NCBI GenBank assembly: GCA_963920665.1
Contig: OY987268.1
Coordinates: 14,882,501-14,946,500, forward strand
DNA: 64,000 bases
Direction of reading: 5' to 3'
Source: Straminergon stramineum
Taxonomy: Eukaryota; Streptophyta; Bryopsida; Hypnales; Calliergonaceae
A program made the position numbers and the translations under genes. The notes beneath the pieces are model-generated. The model did no database searches, was not told the origin of the DNA, and worked only from the letters and a program-made list of their open reading frames with translations. Of the stretch, positions 12,231 through 29,819 are shown in pieces. The stretch's first letter is position 1. Every line of letters starts with the position of its first letter.

Positions 12231-13473
12231 AGAGCATCCCCACCCATTCCCCCAAAACATGGCTTGGGGAATGGGGCAGCCTCGGCCCTTTTCCTCACAA
12301 GAAAAAAAATCAATCACACACTTAATGAGAAAAATATAATTTTTAAATTTTGATTCAAATGTAATGAGAAATGCAGCTTCATCCTCATATGCACCTGCAA
12401 CATATTTTTACTATTCTCATTGCATTTGAATTTTTAAAAATTAATAACAAACTATTGAAAGAATCTGAATTTTTTTTAAAAGCTTGCTTGAGGTGTGCTT
12501 GAGTTGTGCTTGAGGTAGACCTCAAGGACACTTGGTTTTGAAAAAAAATTGGAATACAATTTTTCTACCGAATTTTTTTTTAGGGTGTGGGGTGATGTAA
12601 GTGGAATGAGAAAAGTAAAGTTGTGCTTGAGGTGTGCTTGAGATAGACCTCTAGTACACCTCAAGCCTCTTCTTCTTTTTCAATGTTTAGGATAAAACTT
12701 TTCAAAATAATTTTTTTTAATCAATTGCAATGAGAAAAGTAAAAGTGCTCTTGAGGTGTGATTGGGGTCTTCCTCAAGAACACATTAGGGGACATTTGAG
12801 GGCTCCAAGAGCCTGTTTTAGGGTTGTTCCTTGCATTGTTCCCTGTGTTGTCAGAAATTGGGAACCAACCCATAATGGGCTGAATTTCCGAATTTTTGGA
12901 AAAAAAAATTAAATTTTTTTCCCCCAAAATTTCTAAAGTGTAATGATAACTGAATTAAAAAAATATTTATTTTCTGATGTGGCAGTGACTTTGCCACATC
13001 ATATTGGTGCTATGGGGAGTTCCCACAGCTTGGGAATTCAAGATATCCCGCGAGCTCTTGGAGCCCTCGAATTCATCTAATGTCACAAACACACATTGGA
13101 TGTCTTTCAAATTTTGAATACAATAGTTTGACAAAAAAAAATTCAAAATTTTCAAAAGTGGTGATTTGAATATAAATCCTCCCTAGCATTGCTTGCAATT
13201 CTCTTCTTCATAGTGTATTCTTCCACCTTATGTCATTGCACCAACAAGCTAACAAAATATGAAGCCCAACAAACCTATCTACAAAGAATAAATTTACAAA
13301 GTCAACAAGCTTGGTGGGAACAATATCCTATAGTTTTTGGTGCCATTTCTACTATGATTGGGCTCCCTCTGTCCTTAGCCAGGTCTGTAGTGGACCACTT
13401 TTTAGTCAATAGCCACGCCCAATCTTGGGCCGGGGAGCTTCCCAATGAATGGGTGGCATCATGGTGATGCTCT
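12231..13473. mobile_element. Non-autonomous TIR element with AGAGCATC ends
   Basis: Left end AGAGCATCCCCACCCATTCC at 12231; right end complementary to AGAGCATCACC and, further in, to CCACCCATTC, ending at 13473. The terminal similarity spans roughly 50-60 bp with gaps. Internally it holds diverged tandem units (12487-12785) and a further inverted pair, GGGCTCCAAGAGC at about 12800 and its complement near 13056. The open frame at 13189-13467 has no recognisable domain. I could not define a target-site duplication, so the superfamily is open. Confidence 0.55.
12487..12785. repeat. Three diverged tandem units
   Basis: Three units about 120 bp apart (starting near 12487, 12602 and 12727), two beginning with AATGAGAAAAGTAAA and all carrying CTTGAGGTGTG followed by a TCAAG-rich segment. 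They lie within the AGAGCATC-ended element. Confidence 0.65.
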
Positions 13474-15025
13474 AAGATGTGACAATTCTTGAAATTCTCC
13501 TTAATATAGTACTTTCTATGAACCCATGATTTCCTTTGGAAATAAAGGGAGTATTGATTAATTTGACTCTAATGAAAAAATAAACAATGTTCACAAGTTG
13601 GTCGCACATGTTTGTTCAAACTTAAAACTTTACACTTGTAGTGCATTTCTAATTTCAACTATTGATTTTATTATTCTTATTATTTATTTTATTGTGACAA
13701 ACATGGAATAGTTATGGATTCAATGACTTTTGATTGATACTATAATCTTTTAATTTTCAATAATGTACAAATCACATATTTGAAACAAATTAAAAATAAT
13801 GTTTAATTGCTTCTTAAAACCTTAGCAAGAATATATATAACATCAAATTTATTTGATTTTAAAACCACTAATTTTATCTATTTTGATCATAAATTATTAG
13901 CATAAAAATGAAGAAATTAAAAGAAGATGCTATAAAAATTGTTTTATCAAACCATCATTAATTATCAGTTCACCTCTTAAATCATGATTTTCTTCTTTAT
14001 TATTTAAATAAACAATACACTAACTTATTGGTCAAATAATATTTTAGGGAATATTAAAGTGATGGATTTTTCTTGTTTTTTTGTAGATTATTGGATGTGT
14101 TATTGGTCTCATCTTCTAAATCTATTAAACAATTATAAGGTAATTGCAATCACCAATCTGAATAGTTTTCAAATTTGTTGAGAGCCATCTATATATACAT
14201 TTAGAATATTCTCTAATTTTCACAAAATATTCCCATTCGATTGCTTCAATGATTTATGTAATTCACAAAAAAAGAATAAGGAAGGAATATTAAGCATGTT
14301 GTGTTCTCTATCTTTTCAAAGTTTTAAATACAAAGTTTCCAAACTCTAAGTATAAGGTGTGATGGGAAGGAGTATTAGTATTTGGCATGAAAAGACATAA
14401 GTTGTTTACCTTTCTGATCCATAAAATAATTTTTTATTTGTTTTTTTATTTTTTATTTTCATGCATTTAATTTCCTTACTACAATGTTAATTGTATATTT
14501 GAGGCTTAGGAGTCCATTTATTTTTTTGTAGCTATCACAAATCAACATTTTGATTTTCATTAAAATTCATGGTAATGTTGTGTTATTCAAGTTAAAACAA
14601 CATTCTTCTATATTGTTTGATTACACTAGGATGCTAATATAAAACTTGTGTTATTTGTCATATCTTATGACAATATTGGCACATGTTATTTACCATGTAT
14701 CTTACAAAGTGTGTAGTTTTGGAAAATTGAATGATAGGTGATAGATCATAATTATTACACCTAACTTAGCAATTATCTCATTAAGAAAAGAATAAGTGTT
14801 ATTTGAATATCATTTGATATAAAGATGATTTTCTAACATTTTTCAAGGAAAAGACTTTGGAATATTTTCAATTGCATTTTTGGAAGAATTAATTGATAAA
14901 TTAATAAAAATTGCTTTGTCAACACCATTCTAAAACCCTAATCCCAATTTTAGATTGAATTTGAAAAATAAAGTCTCAATTTGGATGATCTTGAGTTCAA
15001 TAAAGTTGAGATTTTGTTTGGAAAA
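13474..15025. other. Very AT-rich spacer upstream of adenosine kinase
   Basis: No gene or bounded element recognised. If the adenosine kinase gene has an unseen first exon, it could lie here or further upstream. Confidence 0.5.
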
Positions 15026-15388
15026 ATGAAAACCATAAAAAGAACGTTGCAACGACAATCTAGTATATGTTGTAAGAAATTATACATGGATCATAGTCTA
15101 TCAAATGTAGCTCACAAGAACCAAAAATGCATCATTTGTCAAGTACAAAGACAAAGGAAAAGAAATGCAAACAAGAATAGAGAATGTGAGAAAGGGAGAG
15201 TGCATGCAAGGCAAAGGATTCATCAATTAAGATATACGCAAAACATTCAACACAAGAAGAAACAAAGAGTGAAACAACAACAAATACACCTAAACAAATC
15301 TCAAGCAATATCATCTAGGAGGCGTAGGTGTAGATTGAAGAAATGCAATTCTCTCAATTTTGTCAAATATCAACATTTTAAAAATTGA
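15026..15388 (+). CDS. Small very basic open frame, doubtful
   Basis: An ATG-initiated frame of about 120 residues, unusually rich in Lys, Arg and Gln (for example RQRKRNANKNRECEKG, SSRRRRCRLKK). I do not recognise it. The Arg/Gln-rich repeats loosely recall N-terminal regions of Helitron-type proteins, but that is weak. It ends 116 bp before the first adenosine kinase codons. Its frame does not continue into them. It could be a transposon fragment or chance in AT-rich DNA. Confidence 0.2.
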   Translation: MKTIKRTLQRQSSICCKKLYMDHSLSNVAHKNQKCIICQVQRQRKRNANKNRECEKGRVHARQRIHQLRYTQNIQHKKKQRVKQQQIHLNKSQAISSRRRRCRLKKCNSLNFVKYQHFKN

Positions 15389-15504
15389 CCTTACTTGATT
15401 CTATATAATGTTTTGTATATAACTATTGCTAAAATTTACAATCTTGGTAAAAAAAACTCTATTAGCAACACTAATTGTTATTTGTGGCATTTGCTATGGT
15501 ATGA

Positions 15505-20385
<4,881 letters not shown>

Positions 20386-23232
20386 AATGAATGCATGAGA
20401 CACTTGACAGTAATTATGTGCTACAATTTTGACATGACTTGTATCATATCTTATGAACCAAGTCAAAGTAGTCATAATTAATAGTAAGGATAGATTATGT
20501 TTAATTTTAGATTTTGTGATATGCAGGACAATAGTGTTGTAGAAATTTGAATGCTTAAAATTAGCAATCTAGAGGTATTTGAAAATAATATTACAAATTT
20601 ACAATAGATCTAGACCTGCAATCTAAAGGCTAATAAAAATAACAAATTTTGTGTCTTTCACCAAGAGCAAAGAGGCTTCTTTTGGACACATTTATCTAAG
20701 CATTAGAAAGACTTGTGTCATTTCTTTGGTGAAATCTCAATTCTACAGTGAAACCTCATTTCTAGCATAGTTAAGAATGGCCTATTTTTATTTATTTATT
20801 TTTGTCCAAAAAGAATTTTTTTTATTAAAATCAAAGAACTTAGAACTATGTATGCAATTTGGTTTTGATGATATTCATTTTTGGATAGAAAATCATTTGG
20901 TCATAATCTGTACTATAAGAAGACTAGCATGTAAATGTATTATAGGTATCCATGTTATGCAAATTCTTTCCATGTTATAGGGTACTTATATTATAATTAC
21001 ATATATATTATAAATACCTTCAAAATGGTTGAAAACACATGCTTACAATTAGGCTCAAGGCTTGTAAGCTCACATCTTTATACACATGCACAAGCATTGT
21101 TGCCTACTACACTTTAATTGTGTATCAATGTTCTTGCCCTAACTATCTATATTGAAGAGTGAAAAGAAGTGATTCAGGGCTAAAGTAATGAGAAGGAACA
21201 ACCCTTAGACTCTTGAAGTGAATAAGTATCTCACTCCATTAGCTTGTTATTCAACTTTGTCAGTTTTCTCTACTTATACAATTCCTTGTCTTGTATAAGT
21301 GTAACTTCAAGAAGCGATAGGCTAAACCCAACAATTTAAGTTAAAGCTACCTCGGGCTCACGCTTAAGCATGGTTGGTGTGGGAATCTAGTCCCACAATT
21401 TACCAAGCTTGGGTTGCAATCTACCCACCTATGCTACTCATCTCTACAAATGCCAAGACAATGTCCTTGCTAAGCCTATTGATTTAGGCTTTAATTTTGT
21501 TGTGCCCTAATTCAACTTTTGTATAGCTCATTTTCAATTTTTGAATTTGCTTACAATAGCATAATTTGGTAGATTACAAGGTGAACATGGCTATGGGAGC
21601 AATTGCAACGGTTTAGGGTTTAATTAGGAATTGCCAAGCAAGAGCAAAGATGATTGGTGGTGTGGCAAGGATAATTACAAGTGCGGAGACAAATAGTATG
21701 TGCACAATGAAGGGGAGTAAGGGTGCAACATCTTACAACAACCTTCAATACTAATGATCACTTAGCAACAACCAATGAGAGCAAAGGAGTGACAATAAGG
21801 GGCAAGGGCGCCATGGCCAACATACATTCAACAATGAAGGGCAATGAGGGTGTGTTAGTGGGGAAGTGAAGGCGCAACAAATATGACAATGAGTGTGGTA
21901 GAGCTAAGCTAAATTTAGAGTTTATAGTTGCAAAGTAGCCAAAGCTAGAGATTGTTTAAGTTTAGGTGCCTCAAGATCATGTGCAAAGATTCAAATTTGC
22001 TAACTTGAGCGTGAGGTTGCAATTCAATGAGTTAGTAGTTTTGCTATGGCAAAGGGAAAGAATTTTGTTGCTTTAGAGGATTAGTAGCTCATGAGGATTG
22101 TTCTTGCTATGACTTACTTAAGATCCTATTTTAAGTAATCAACAAAAAAACAATACCTTTGGGCAATTCACTTGGACACATTATGATGAGAATAAGCCTT
22201 ATGGTGAAAGATTGTCATGTTCATTAGTATCTAAATTGTGGAAAATTAAGCATCATGTTGAAAAGTTTATTTCAGCCCTTCTAAACATTAAGAGGATAAT
22301 CTTAGAACATCGAATCATGTCAACATGGCAAAGCCAAATTCAAATATGTAGTAAACTTCCTATACTTGTAGTGATTTGACAGCTTGTGTAAATCCAATGC
22401 ACAATGCATCTCTCATTTTTGACACATCCTCAAACATGGTTGCATAAACCCTTGCATGTATGACCATCTTTGTGGCTTCTTTAAACGTTGCTCAAAGTTT
22501 AAGGCTCGCAACTTGGCTCCACAAAATCGGCATCCAAGTGTCATTCTTTGTAATAGACAACACCATTTCTTGCAAGTCAATGTCTTCTATTTTTAGTTGC
22601 TTGAGCACCTTCCATTTAGACAATTGTGTCATTGGATGGTCAACTTCCCACCAATGGAATGACCTGTCGTCTTTGTTCAAGGGAACTTCACTTACGGCAT
22701 GCACCAATGTTGCACATATAACGCATTTAGACATGTAGGCACCATGGATGTGGAGGAAGAACATCAAGAACTTGAAAATTCAACCTTATTTCGTTGTTTT
22801 GTAGAGAGGTGCTATAGCCCCTTCAAGTTCTAGAGGTTTCTAATTAACCTAGCCCATTTGAAAAATGTCTTCAAATACCTGTGATTGTGACATGCACAAC
22901 CATGACAATTAGAAATCACTATGACAAGGCTGGCTACTTCTGCCCTACGATAAAAAAAACAAAGGTTTTGCCACTTACCCCTAAGTGGTTGAAAAAATCA
23001 AAGAATGCTTTTGGAAGCACCATCTTCGTCAACCTATCGGCGTCCACAACTCCCTCTACACTCATTGCCCCGGCTCGGTCTGACATTGTGAACGTGTATT
23101 GGTATGATGTTCAAGGATAATATTTACCCGGTTTGCCCTTTAACATCAAAAACTATTTGTGTAGCGCAAGCAAAGAAAGGCTGTTAGGGGCTTTATAGTT
23201 CAAGAGCCTACTGGGAATGGAATGCTCATTAT
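20386..23232. other. Intergenic spacer
   Basis: No gene recognised. The minus-strand frame 22767-22492 (91 residues, Trp-rich) and the plus frame 22881-23120 have no family signature that I know; they may be old transposon fragments, since the decayed mariner-like gene lies just downstream. Confidence 0.45.
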
Positions 23233-23879
23233 CCCCTAAATGCCCAAGGCACCAAAATCTGGTGTTTGCAAAACTTTGAAGTTATATAAAACCTAAGCAA
23301 GTTGCTATTATTAGTTGTTTGTATTTTTGAAAACTTCTTTTTGAAGTCTAGTTTAAGCATCAAAAAACCGATCTTGAAAATGATTGATTATGATTTTTCT
23401 ATTCAATATTTTGTGCAATGGTGCCCATTGTAATCTTGACTTTCTATAGTGTTAAGGGCTCTTGGAAATGAACTTCAAATATACTAGATCTTGGAGGAAA
23501 AACCGCATTAGAAACTCATTTAAAAATATTGTAGAGTAGATTTTGAGAAACCATAAATTGATTGGAGTTATGCATGTCAGGCCCCTTAATCTCATATTTT
23601 TTTTGTGACCAACTTTTTAGATTTGACATGTGAAAAGAAGATCAAAAGACTTCAAGTCACTTCTGCAACTTTAACACCCTCATGATCAAACATTATAATC
23701 TTTCAATCCATAAGTGATATGATTGTGCTATCTTTTCTTATGTGATCTCTAACATATCTAGTTTGAATTTGTACGGTTACATTTTAAAAAAATTTGATAA
23801 AGCTTATCAAAACGTTAGCTTTTTATTCAATTTAGAGCAAATTCATAGAAGCTCAAAAAAAGCCTTGGGCATTTAGGGG
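23233..23879. mobile_element. TTAA-bounded element with 18-bp TIR
   Basis: A 647-bp segment with perfect 18-bp inverted ends, CCCCTAAATGCCCAAGGC. The right flank is TTAA (23880-23883); the left flank reads TTAT (23229-23232), probably a mutated TTAA. No coding capacity. This is the clearest inverted-repeat pair of the TTAA set. It abuts the decayed mariner-like gene. Confidence 0.75.
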
Positions 23880-24509
23880 TTAAAATAGAATGGACACAAT
23901 GCATACTTATTGTTGTGTTGGTTATAGGAGGTAGCGTGTTCAACTCGTCAATGTGCTCAACTATGGTAACACAACAAAAATGCCCAAGGCAATAATAGTT
24001 CTCATTGACATAAACCTTGTCCTCCATGTCATAGAATGTTGTTGTCCCCACCTTCAACATAGACAAAGCAAATCATATCCGTTTGAGTTTATTAGCTTTT
24101 GTCAATAATGTTAAATTGTGTTTGTAGTCCAAACAATGAAACCTTCCTTTAACAAACAATGTAGGATACATCATGGAATCTTTGTAGTAACAAAAAAATG
24201 TCCTCAAATCTTGCCTATTTCGCAATGGAACTTGTATGATCTTTTCCTGCAAAGCATCACAATCCATTGCCTTTTGACTTGAGTTGCCTTTGATGCGGGA
24301 CAAAACATTGGCGGAGGTTTGTCCACTTATGAGACTCTCTTGTGCTCGTCTTTAGAATCGTGACATGGTCTTTGGACATGTTGCCTTGCAATATTAGTCA
24401 TTGTGCCCTTTGGATGTATTCCATTGTTTGAGAGCTCTACCAATCTCTAGAGCACACCTTGTTGTTCGTCATCAGTAAGATTATGATTTCTTGTTACTCC
24501 AAGCACCAT
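23827..24509 (-). pseudogene. Second decayed mariner-like transposase
   Basis: Minus-strand remnant distinct from the one at 10430-11260. From an ATG at 24509 it reads NLTDDEQQGVL, ELSNNGIHPKGTMTNIA (N-terminal helix-turn-helix region), then IIQVPLRNRQDLRTF, LLTKANKLKRI, FALSML and TFYDMEDKVYVNENYY, in the order of plant mariner-like transposases. The motif usually HIDEKWF is here VNENYY, so the first catalytic Asp is gone. Several stops interrupt it and the C-terminal half is missing, with the TTAA element at 23233-23879 at the break. Confidence 0.75.
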
Positions 24510-26999
24510 GGCAAGACGAAATAGACAAGCAATGTGATGGAGAAGCAACTACAATTAATAGAAAATGAATAGCAAAATTAAATTAGTATTCCAAGTAGTT
24601 AACTAACTTGAATGCTCACAACCTAAGGAACTTGCATTGAATACAATCAATCTCATCTATCAAGCTCAAAAAAATTCTTTACACATTCTAAGTAAACGTA
24701 ATTACTACTCATACATCCCTTTGACTCATAATCACGATCCAAGCTCAAAATCGTCAATCAATAATTAGGAAATGATGGAACTAAATTGACTAACGTCCAA
24801 ATTGTGCAAATTCAAAGGACTAATAATGAAATCAATACTAACCTAGATGTGAAAATCCCTCAAGTCTCAAATACCCCTTCAAAATTAGGCGACACATACT
24901 TGAAAATTGAATTCCTCCACTTGCAAATTTATGGGGATCCTAATTCAATAGAAAAATAATTTGATTACACTACCACCCTTTTTTATGCATCAACCACGTA
25001 GAGCCACAATAATGATGGAGTAGATCACATTAAAAGAAAAACAAACAATTGGAAGAATTTCAAACTAGAATTCAACTTTGAAGGCATTTAAAAAGGTTTG
25101 AAGGAAACAAAGAATTCACTTGGTTACTCTCTTAAAAAAAGCCCCCCTTTGAAGGCAAATTGGAACATGTGCCAATAAGCTCAAAAATACTCTTGTAATC
25201 CAAAACCAATAAAATTCTATAGCAGGAAAGAAATTTTTCAGTGTCCAGAAGTCGTTTGCTATATAAAAAGCAAAGAATTTGCTTGAACCCCCAAATCACA
25301 TGACTATTTCAAGTAATTTTGATCATCTACTACCAAGTCACCCTAGTGTTCATGAATTTGCAAGTTGAAGAAGAGAAATTGATCATTAACCAATGAAAGC
25401 CAAAAAATCGTCACCTTCAAGCCGAAAATCCAAATTTCAAATTTCGAAATTTGTTACCTTAAATCTTTGTTTTATCAAATTTAATGCATATAGATTGCAA
25501 TTCAAAAACCAATTCATTTACATCTATGATGAATATAAAAATAGAGAAAATAAATTGATTTTATACAAGGAAAGCTAGAACAGTTGGAAAAACAACAAAT
25601 AGCTTACCACATCCCTAGTTGCAAACAAAAATGATGAATACTCCATAGCTCCTAGCCATACAAGCTGCTTACAATGACTTGTGTGCAAGCTGCTCACTAA
25701 AAATCTAATCCTAAGCTATCTTTACAAGAACTTCATGCAATACACAAACAAAGTGGGTAACCAATGCATTGCTACGATTAGTGCAAATTTTCAATGTTAA
25801 ATTGTAAACCAACGGGTGATTTTTCATGCAAAGTTGCAACCTGGACTTTCTTGCTCTTGTAGTTTACACTTCAATTGCCATTTTGCCATTTTTGGAGCAC
25901 GCTCAGCAAATCAAGAGCTCATCTTCCTATATGCATTTATGCCTTTACCAAATTCTTAAATTTCACCTTAATCTTAGGAAAAGTTTATTAACAAACAATC
26001 ATTTCAAGATGAAGGGAGTAGAAAATAGTAGTATTAGATATTATAAATGAAAAAGAAGTATTGGAAGTAAAGTCTTCTAACAATGACTAAAAGAGAAAAG
26101 TTAAAAAAAATGAAAAGTTTGTAATTTAAACTAGTTTCATGATGAAGGAATTTGGTATAGAGGTCAATATCAATCTTCACCCATTTTTTGAATGTTTTTA
26201 GTGAAGTTTCAGAAAAGTTTTTGTAATATTTTCAGAATGACTTTGTACATCGAGGCCAAAGAATGAGGTTAAAAAATAAAATGAACGTAATCTTAATTAA
26301 TATCGAGGAAAGAAAGTAGTGTGTTATTGCAATTCCATTTTCACTTGATATATGATAGTTTTAAATTTGACATGAAGCATGGTAAAGCACAATGTCATCA
26401 AACATCCGGTTCCAAGAGTAAAACCATTCACCGGATGGACAATAAAATTGTGAGTCTTTTTTTTGACTAGTGTCCCTTGTGTTGGCTTCACTGCACAAGT
26501 TAGATTTTAGGAGGGATGGATATGGCAAAATTTCGCCAAAAAAAAGCTTTGATCATCAATCATATTGTTATGACAATACCATTGATGATGGCAATTTCCC
26601 TCCATGAAGTGGTGGACGAAATGGTAGACAAAACGGTTGCACTGGACATCCCGGTCTGAACCGGGCCTCAATGGGAACCATCCCTTTTTTTTTGGCACCA
26701 TGGGGCTAGATTGCACCATTCCAAAATAAATGTCTACTTTTCACCAGAAAAAAATAATCTTTTTCCACCAGAATTTTACCATTTTAATTTAAAATGTGGA
26801 TGAATTCGCCAAATTTGGATGAAAAAGTGCATGAATATGATTGAAAAGTATTTTTTGGTTCAAAAGTTAGATGAATGTAGAAATACAATACTTCACCAAA
26901 TTTTAAGTGATCGCCACCCTAGCACTTTCTCAAAAAGTAAAAAAGAAAAAGGGCTGGTGGGGACACGCCTCAGATCATGGTGATTTACAGAGCAGCGCT
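24510..26999. other. AT-rich intergenic spacer
   Basis: No gene or clearly bounded element recognised. The small frames at 25393-25578, 25826-26050 and 26507-26719 have no domain signature. Confidence 0.5.
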
Positions 27000-27582
27000 G
27001 GAGATGCTTTCAGTGAGCGCCAATAACCCACACCAAGACCCGAAGCGGCCTTCGAATTCAAATTCACTTAACTTAGGTCTCCAACAATCCTCAACGGATC
27101 TGTGTGTCCACCTTCAGTTTTGAGCTGCCCCGCCATTTCCACCTCTGGTGTAACGTAAGTTATCTCTGGCTCCTGATGAGCTCAATTCGAAAGCTTGCGG
27201 CGGCTGAGCTCTGTCCCCCACCTCTGTGCGGCTGCAGGTCCTTCCTGCATGCCTTGAGCTTCAGTTCAGATTTGCGACGATCTTCATCTCTCGCTCGCTC
27301 GCGCTGCGTTGCCCTGTCTTCCCCTGTTCTCCCTCCGTCATCACTCCGTCTCTCCGCTTGACTTAACTTCGAAGTCGTCCCAGCTTGCTTTTCCTCTGCT
27401 GCGACGCTGCCACCGGTCTCTTGCTCTTCGTTTCTTTCCACCCATATTCCCCCGCCTTCCACTCCTCGGAGCCTTGATTTCGTTTTTCCCGGCATCTCCT
27501 GGTTCGCATCTGTCGCACGTTCCCATTCCCCCAGCTCGCTCTTGCTTCGGCGAACGACCCGCCTGACCCGCCCGGAGGTGCC
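27000..27582 (+). promoter_or_regulatory. Leader/promoter region of the DUF7806-like gene
   Basis: Composition changes sharply to GC- and pyrimidine-rich from about 27000, consistent with promoter plus 5' leader. An ATG at 27176 opens a 61-codon frame ending at 27361. If transcribed in the leader it would be an upstream ORF; the transcription start is not known. Confidence 0.4.
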
Positions 27583-29259
27583 ATGGAGAAGAAGAAGCGG
27601 CGCGGCAGTCGGCAGTCGGACGGCGACGCTGCCATGGTCTCCTCGGGCGTGGAGCCAACGCTCTGCCTCCTCTCGCCCCCTCGCAAGCGCGCTGCTAGCT
27701 TAGCCTGTCCTACCCCCCTTGCTCTTCTTCATCCTCAACCTCACGAGGACGCCGGGGTTTTCAGAATCACCTCGAGCGATGCCCGCATTGCCATGGACCG
27801 GCAGAACGAATCAGGGCCCGCGATGCCGATCGCCCGCATTGCCATGCAGGGCTTGGACGAGCCGGTTCTTGGGCGGGCGAATCCTATCGCCGCTGCATCG
27901 TCTCAGGACATGACTTCGGCATTGCAGCGCCAGGGGGATACGGATAACAACAGAGCCCTGGTTAGGAGGCTGGAGCAAAATCTTCCTCAAGAGGCGTTTC
28001 TGCCACGTTTATTGAGGGCATACGACAGCTTTCATGACAGGTACACCCGCATGAAGGCCAGGAAGGTCGACGTTGAAGTGCAATTTGAGGAGCAACGACG
28101 TTCTCATGAGAGATTTCAGCAAGTGGCAGACGGATACATCCAGGACTTGTGTAGTGAAAATCAGGAGTTAAGGAAGACATTGGACGCTGCTGAAAAGAGG
28201 ATAAAATGGCTGGAGTCGGTGTTGTGCCAAAAGGGTGAGTTTAGGGCTTGCACAGGAAGCAAAGAGGAAGCAGTGCAAAACGCGAATTGTGAAGCTGACG
28301 TTGCCGTGTCGCCGGGGCGTCCTCTTACTCCCACGTCAGACGAGGTAGGTGCTGAGGGTGCACCCAGGCAAATGGAGTTTCATTTTCCGTCTGAGCCTGT
28401 TAGACAACAGAGAGGAGAGGAGGTAGCTGAATGTGGTGAGGAAAGCAGTGCACTCGTAGAGATTACCGGAAATCGAGAAGATCTGTCCCGAGAGAATGAG
28501 TTGGCACTAGACAATGAGGGACCCCAGCAGATCGCAGTGACTGAAGACAGTGAAGGACTCCAAATGTTGATCCAAGGCAACGATGTACTTCGACAGAATG
28601 CATTGGTTCAGGGAGATGTGGAGCCCAGTCCCTTGGAGGGAGAGCTCCAACTTGCAAATACTCAGACCTCGAATCAAGTCCCGGCAAGCCCAGTTCCAGA
28701 GCCTCTTTTGGGAAACTCACTCGAGGATGCTCGCTGTCCAGAGGAATTAGCACCTGGAGACTTGGACAATGCGATTGTCGTTTGTTCTGAACCCGTCATC
28801 CCTTGCCGTTCGAATGGAGCCGAATTTCAGAATTTACACCGCAATCATGTCGAACTCCTGGATGTGCACCAGAAGGAAGTTGCAGGTTTGCTTACAGAAG
28901 TAGAGATCCTACAGGAGGTACTTGGCTATTTCATTGAGATGACAGTGGTGTCTGATAAGGTCGGCAGAATACGAAGGGAGAAACCGACATTGATTCTTTT
29001 GCACCCCAAGACTGGTTTTAGGTTTAGGCTTGAAATTCTGAAGATACCCGAGGAACAACTGGAAGCTGCTAAGGCACCTGAGCTCTCTTATAAGAATTTG
29101 TCATTGGGAACGTTAATTGGAGTGGCCCCATGGTGGATGAAAGAAGATATAGTATTTACTGTTGATCAACTGGTCAACTTCCTGAAAAAGTTCCAGGAGA
29201 CTGTCACAGGGATTCCAAACAATCAGAGATTGGTTTTAGATTTTGGCTTGAAGTTCTGA
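27583..29259 (+). CDS. DUF7806-like plant coiled-coil protein
   Basis: Intronless 558-residue protein resembling a plant-specific family annotated as DUF7806, function unknown to me. The start has good context (GCCATGG). N-terminal third: basic opening (MEKKKRRGSRQ), then LPRLLRAYDSFHDRYTRMKA and a predicted coiled coil (about residues 160-212, FEEQRRSHERFQQVAD, ENQELRKTLDAAEKRIKWLE). The middle is acidic and low-complexity, probably disordered. The C-terminal domain carries GFRFRLEILKIPE, ELSYKNLSLGTLIGVAPWWM and FTVDQLVNFLKKF, matching my memory of the family's conserved end. The last residues (about LVLDFGLKF) come from a partial tandem duplication in another frame. The CDS is confident; the family name is from memory. 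Confidence 0.85.
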   Translation: MEKKKRRGSRQSDGDAAMVSSGVEPTLCLLSPPRKRAASLACPTPLALLHPQPHEDAGVFRITSSDARIAMDRQNESGPAMPIARIAMQGLDEPVLGRANPIAAASSQDMTSALQRQGDTDNNRALVRRLEQNLPQEAFLPRLLRAYDSFHDRYTRMKARKVDVEVQFEEQRRSHERFQQVADGYIQDLCSENQELRKTLDAAEKRIKWLESVLCQKGEFRACTGSKEEAVQNANCEADVAVSPGRPLTPTSDEVGAEGAPRQMEFHFPSEPVRQQRGEEVAECGEESSALVEITGNREDLSRENELALDNEGPQQIAVTEDSEGLQMLIQGNDVLRQNALVQGDVEPSPLEGELQLANTQTSNQVPASPVPEPLLGNSLEDARCPEELAPGDLDNAIVVCSEPVIPCRSNGAEFQNLHRNHVELLDVHQKEVAGLLTEVEILQEVLGYFIEMTVVSDKVGRIRREKPTLILLHPKTGFRFRLEILKIPEEQLEAAKAPELSYKNLSLGTLIGVAPWWMKEDIVFTVDQLVNFLKKFQETVTGIPNNQRLVLDFGLKF

Positions 29260-29376
29260 GATACATGTAGATGCTCACTTTCAAGAATCTGTCCTTCAGG
29301 TGCATTAGTTAGGTTTAGGGAAATGGTGGAGGAAAGAAGCTGTTGAATTTTCTATTCATCAACTGCTAAACTTCAT
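29231..29376 (+). pseudogene. Degenerate duplicate of the DUF7806-like C terminus
   Basis: 29231-29376 repeats 29013-29184 with substitutions and about 26 bp lost. Matching anchors are TGGTTTTAG, GGCTTGAA(A/G)TTCTGA, AAGAAT.TGTC, ATGGTGGA and CATCAACTG. Read in the matching frame it gives GFRFWLEVLRY and later KWWRKEAVEFSIHQLLNF, with stops between. The gene's current reading frame enters this copy shifted and stops at 29257-29259. Confidence 0.85.
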
Positions 29377-29819
29377 CCGATGAGCCAGGCTAATCTCAGA
29401 GAAATATCTCTAGCCGCAAACAGTAGCTGTAAATACACACTTCAGTGCTTTTAACATTCTCCATTCACAGATAAATTCAATTTTTTCAAAACAATTTCGA
29501 TTCAGTTTCTGTACGTCTTACAACAAATCTCCTCAATTTTAATTCAGACTATTCCGAATCGAGAATTGCCGCAGTTATCTTTTTGTATGGTGAAGCACTC
29601 CTGCTAGGGTGTGCTTATCTTTTCTGAGAATCTTCCTTTCTACGGGACTCATGCTTAGTTCTTCTGGGATTGAGAAGAACATACTCTTCGTTCACATCCA
29701 CCAAAGAGGTAAGCTGTCTGCCTGCATATCTGCGAGTTTGCTTGACTTTCATCAGGATGTGGAGGACTAACTCCAAAATGGTGTGGGCCTTAGTTGTACA
29801 ACCTGCTTCTATAAAAGCG
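29260..29819. other. Convergent intergenic region
   Basis: About 560 bp between the stop of the DUF7806-like gene (+) and the stop of the DSE1-like gene (-). It holds the tail of the degenerate duplicate and presumably both 3' untranslated regions. Nothing else recognised. Confidence 0.6.
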
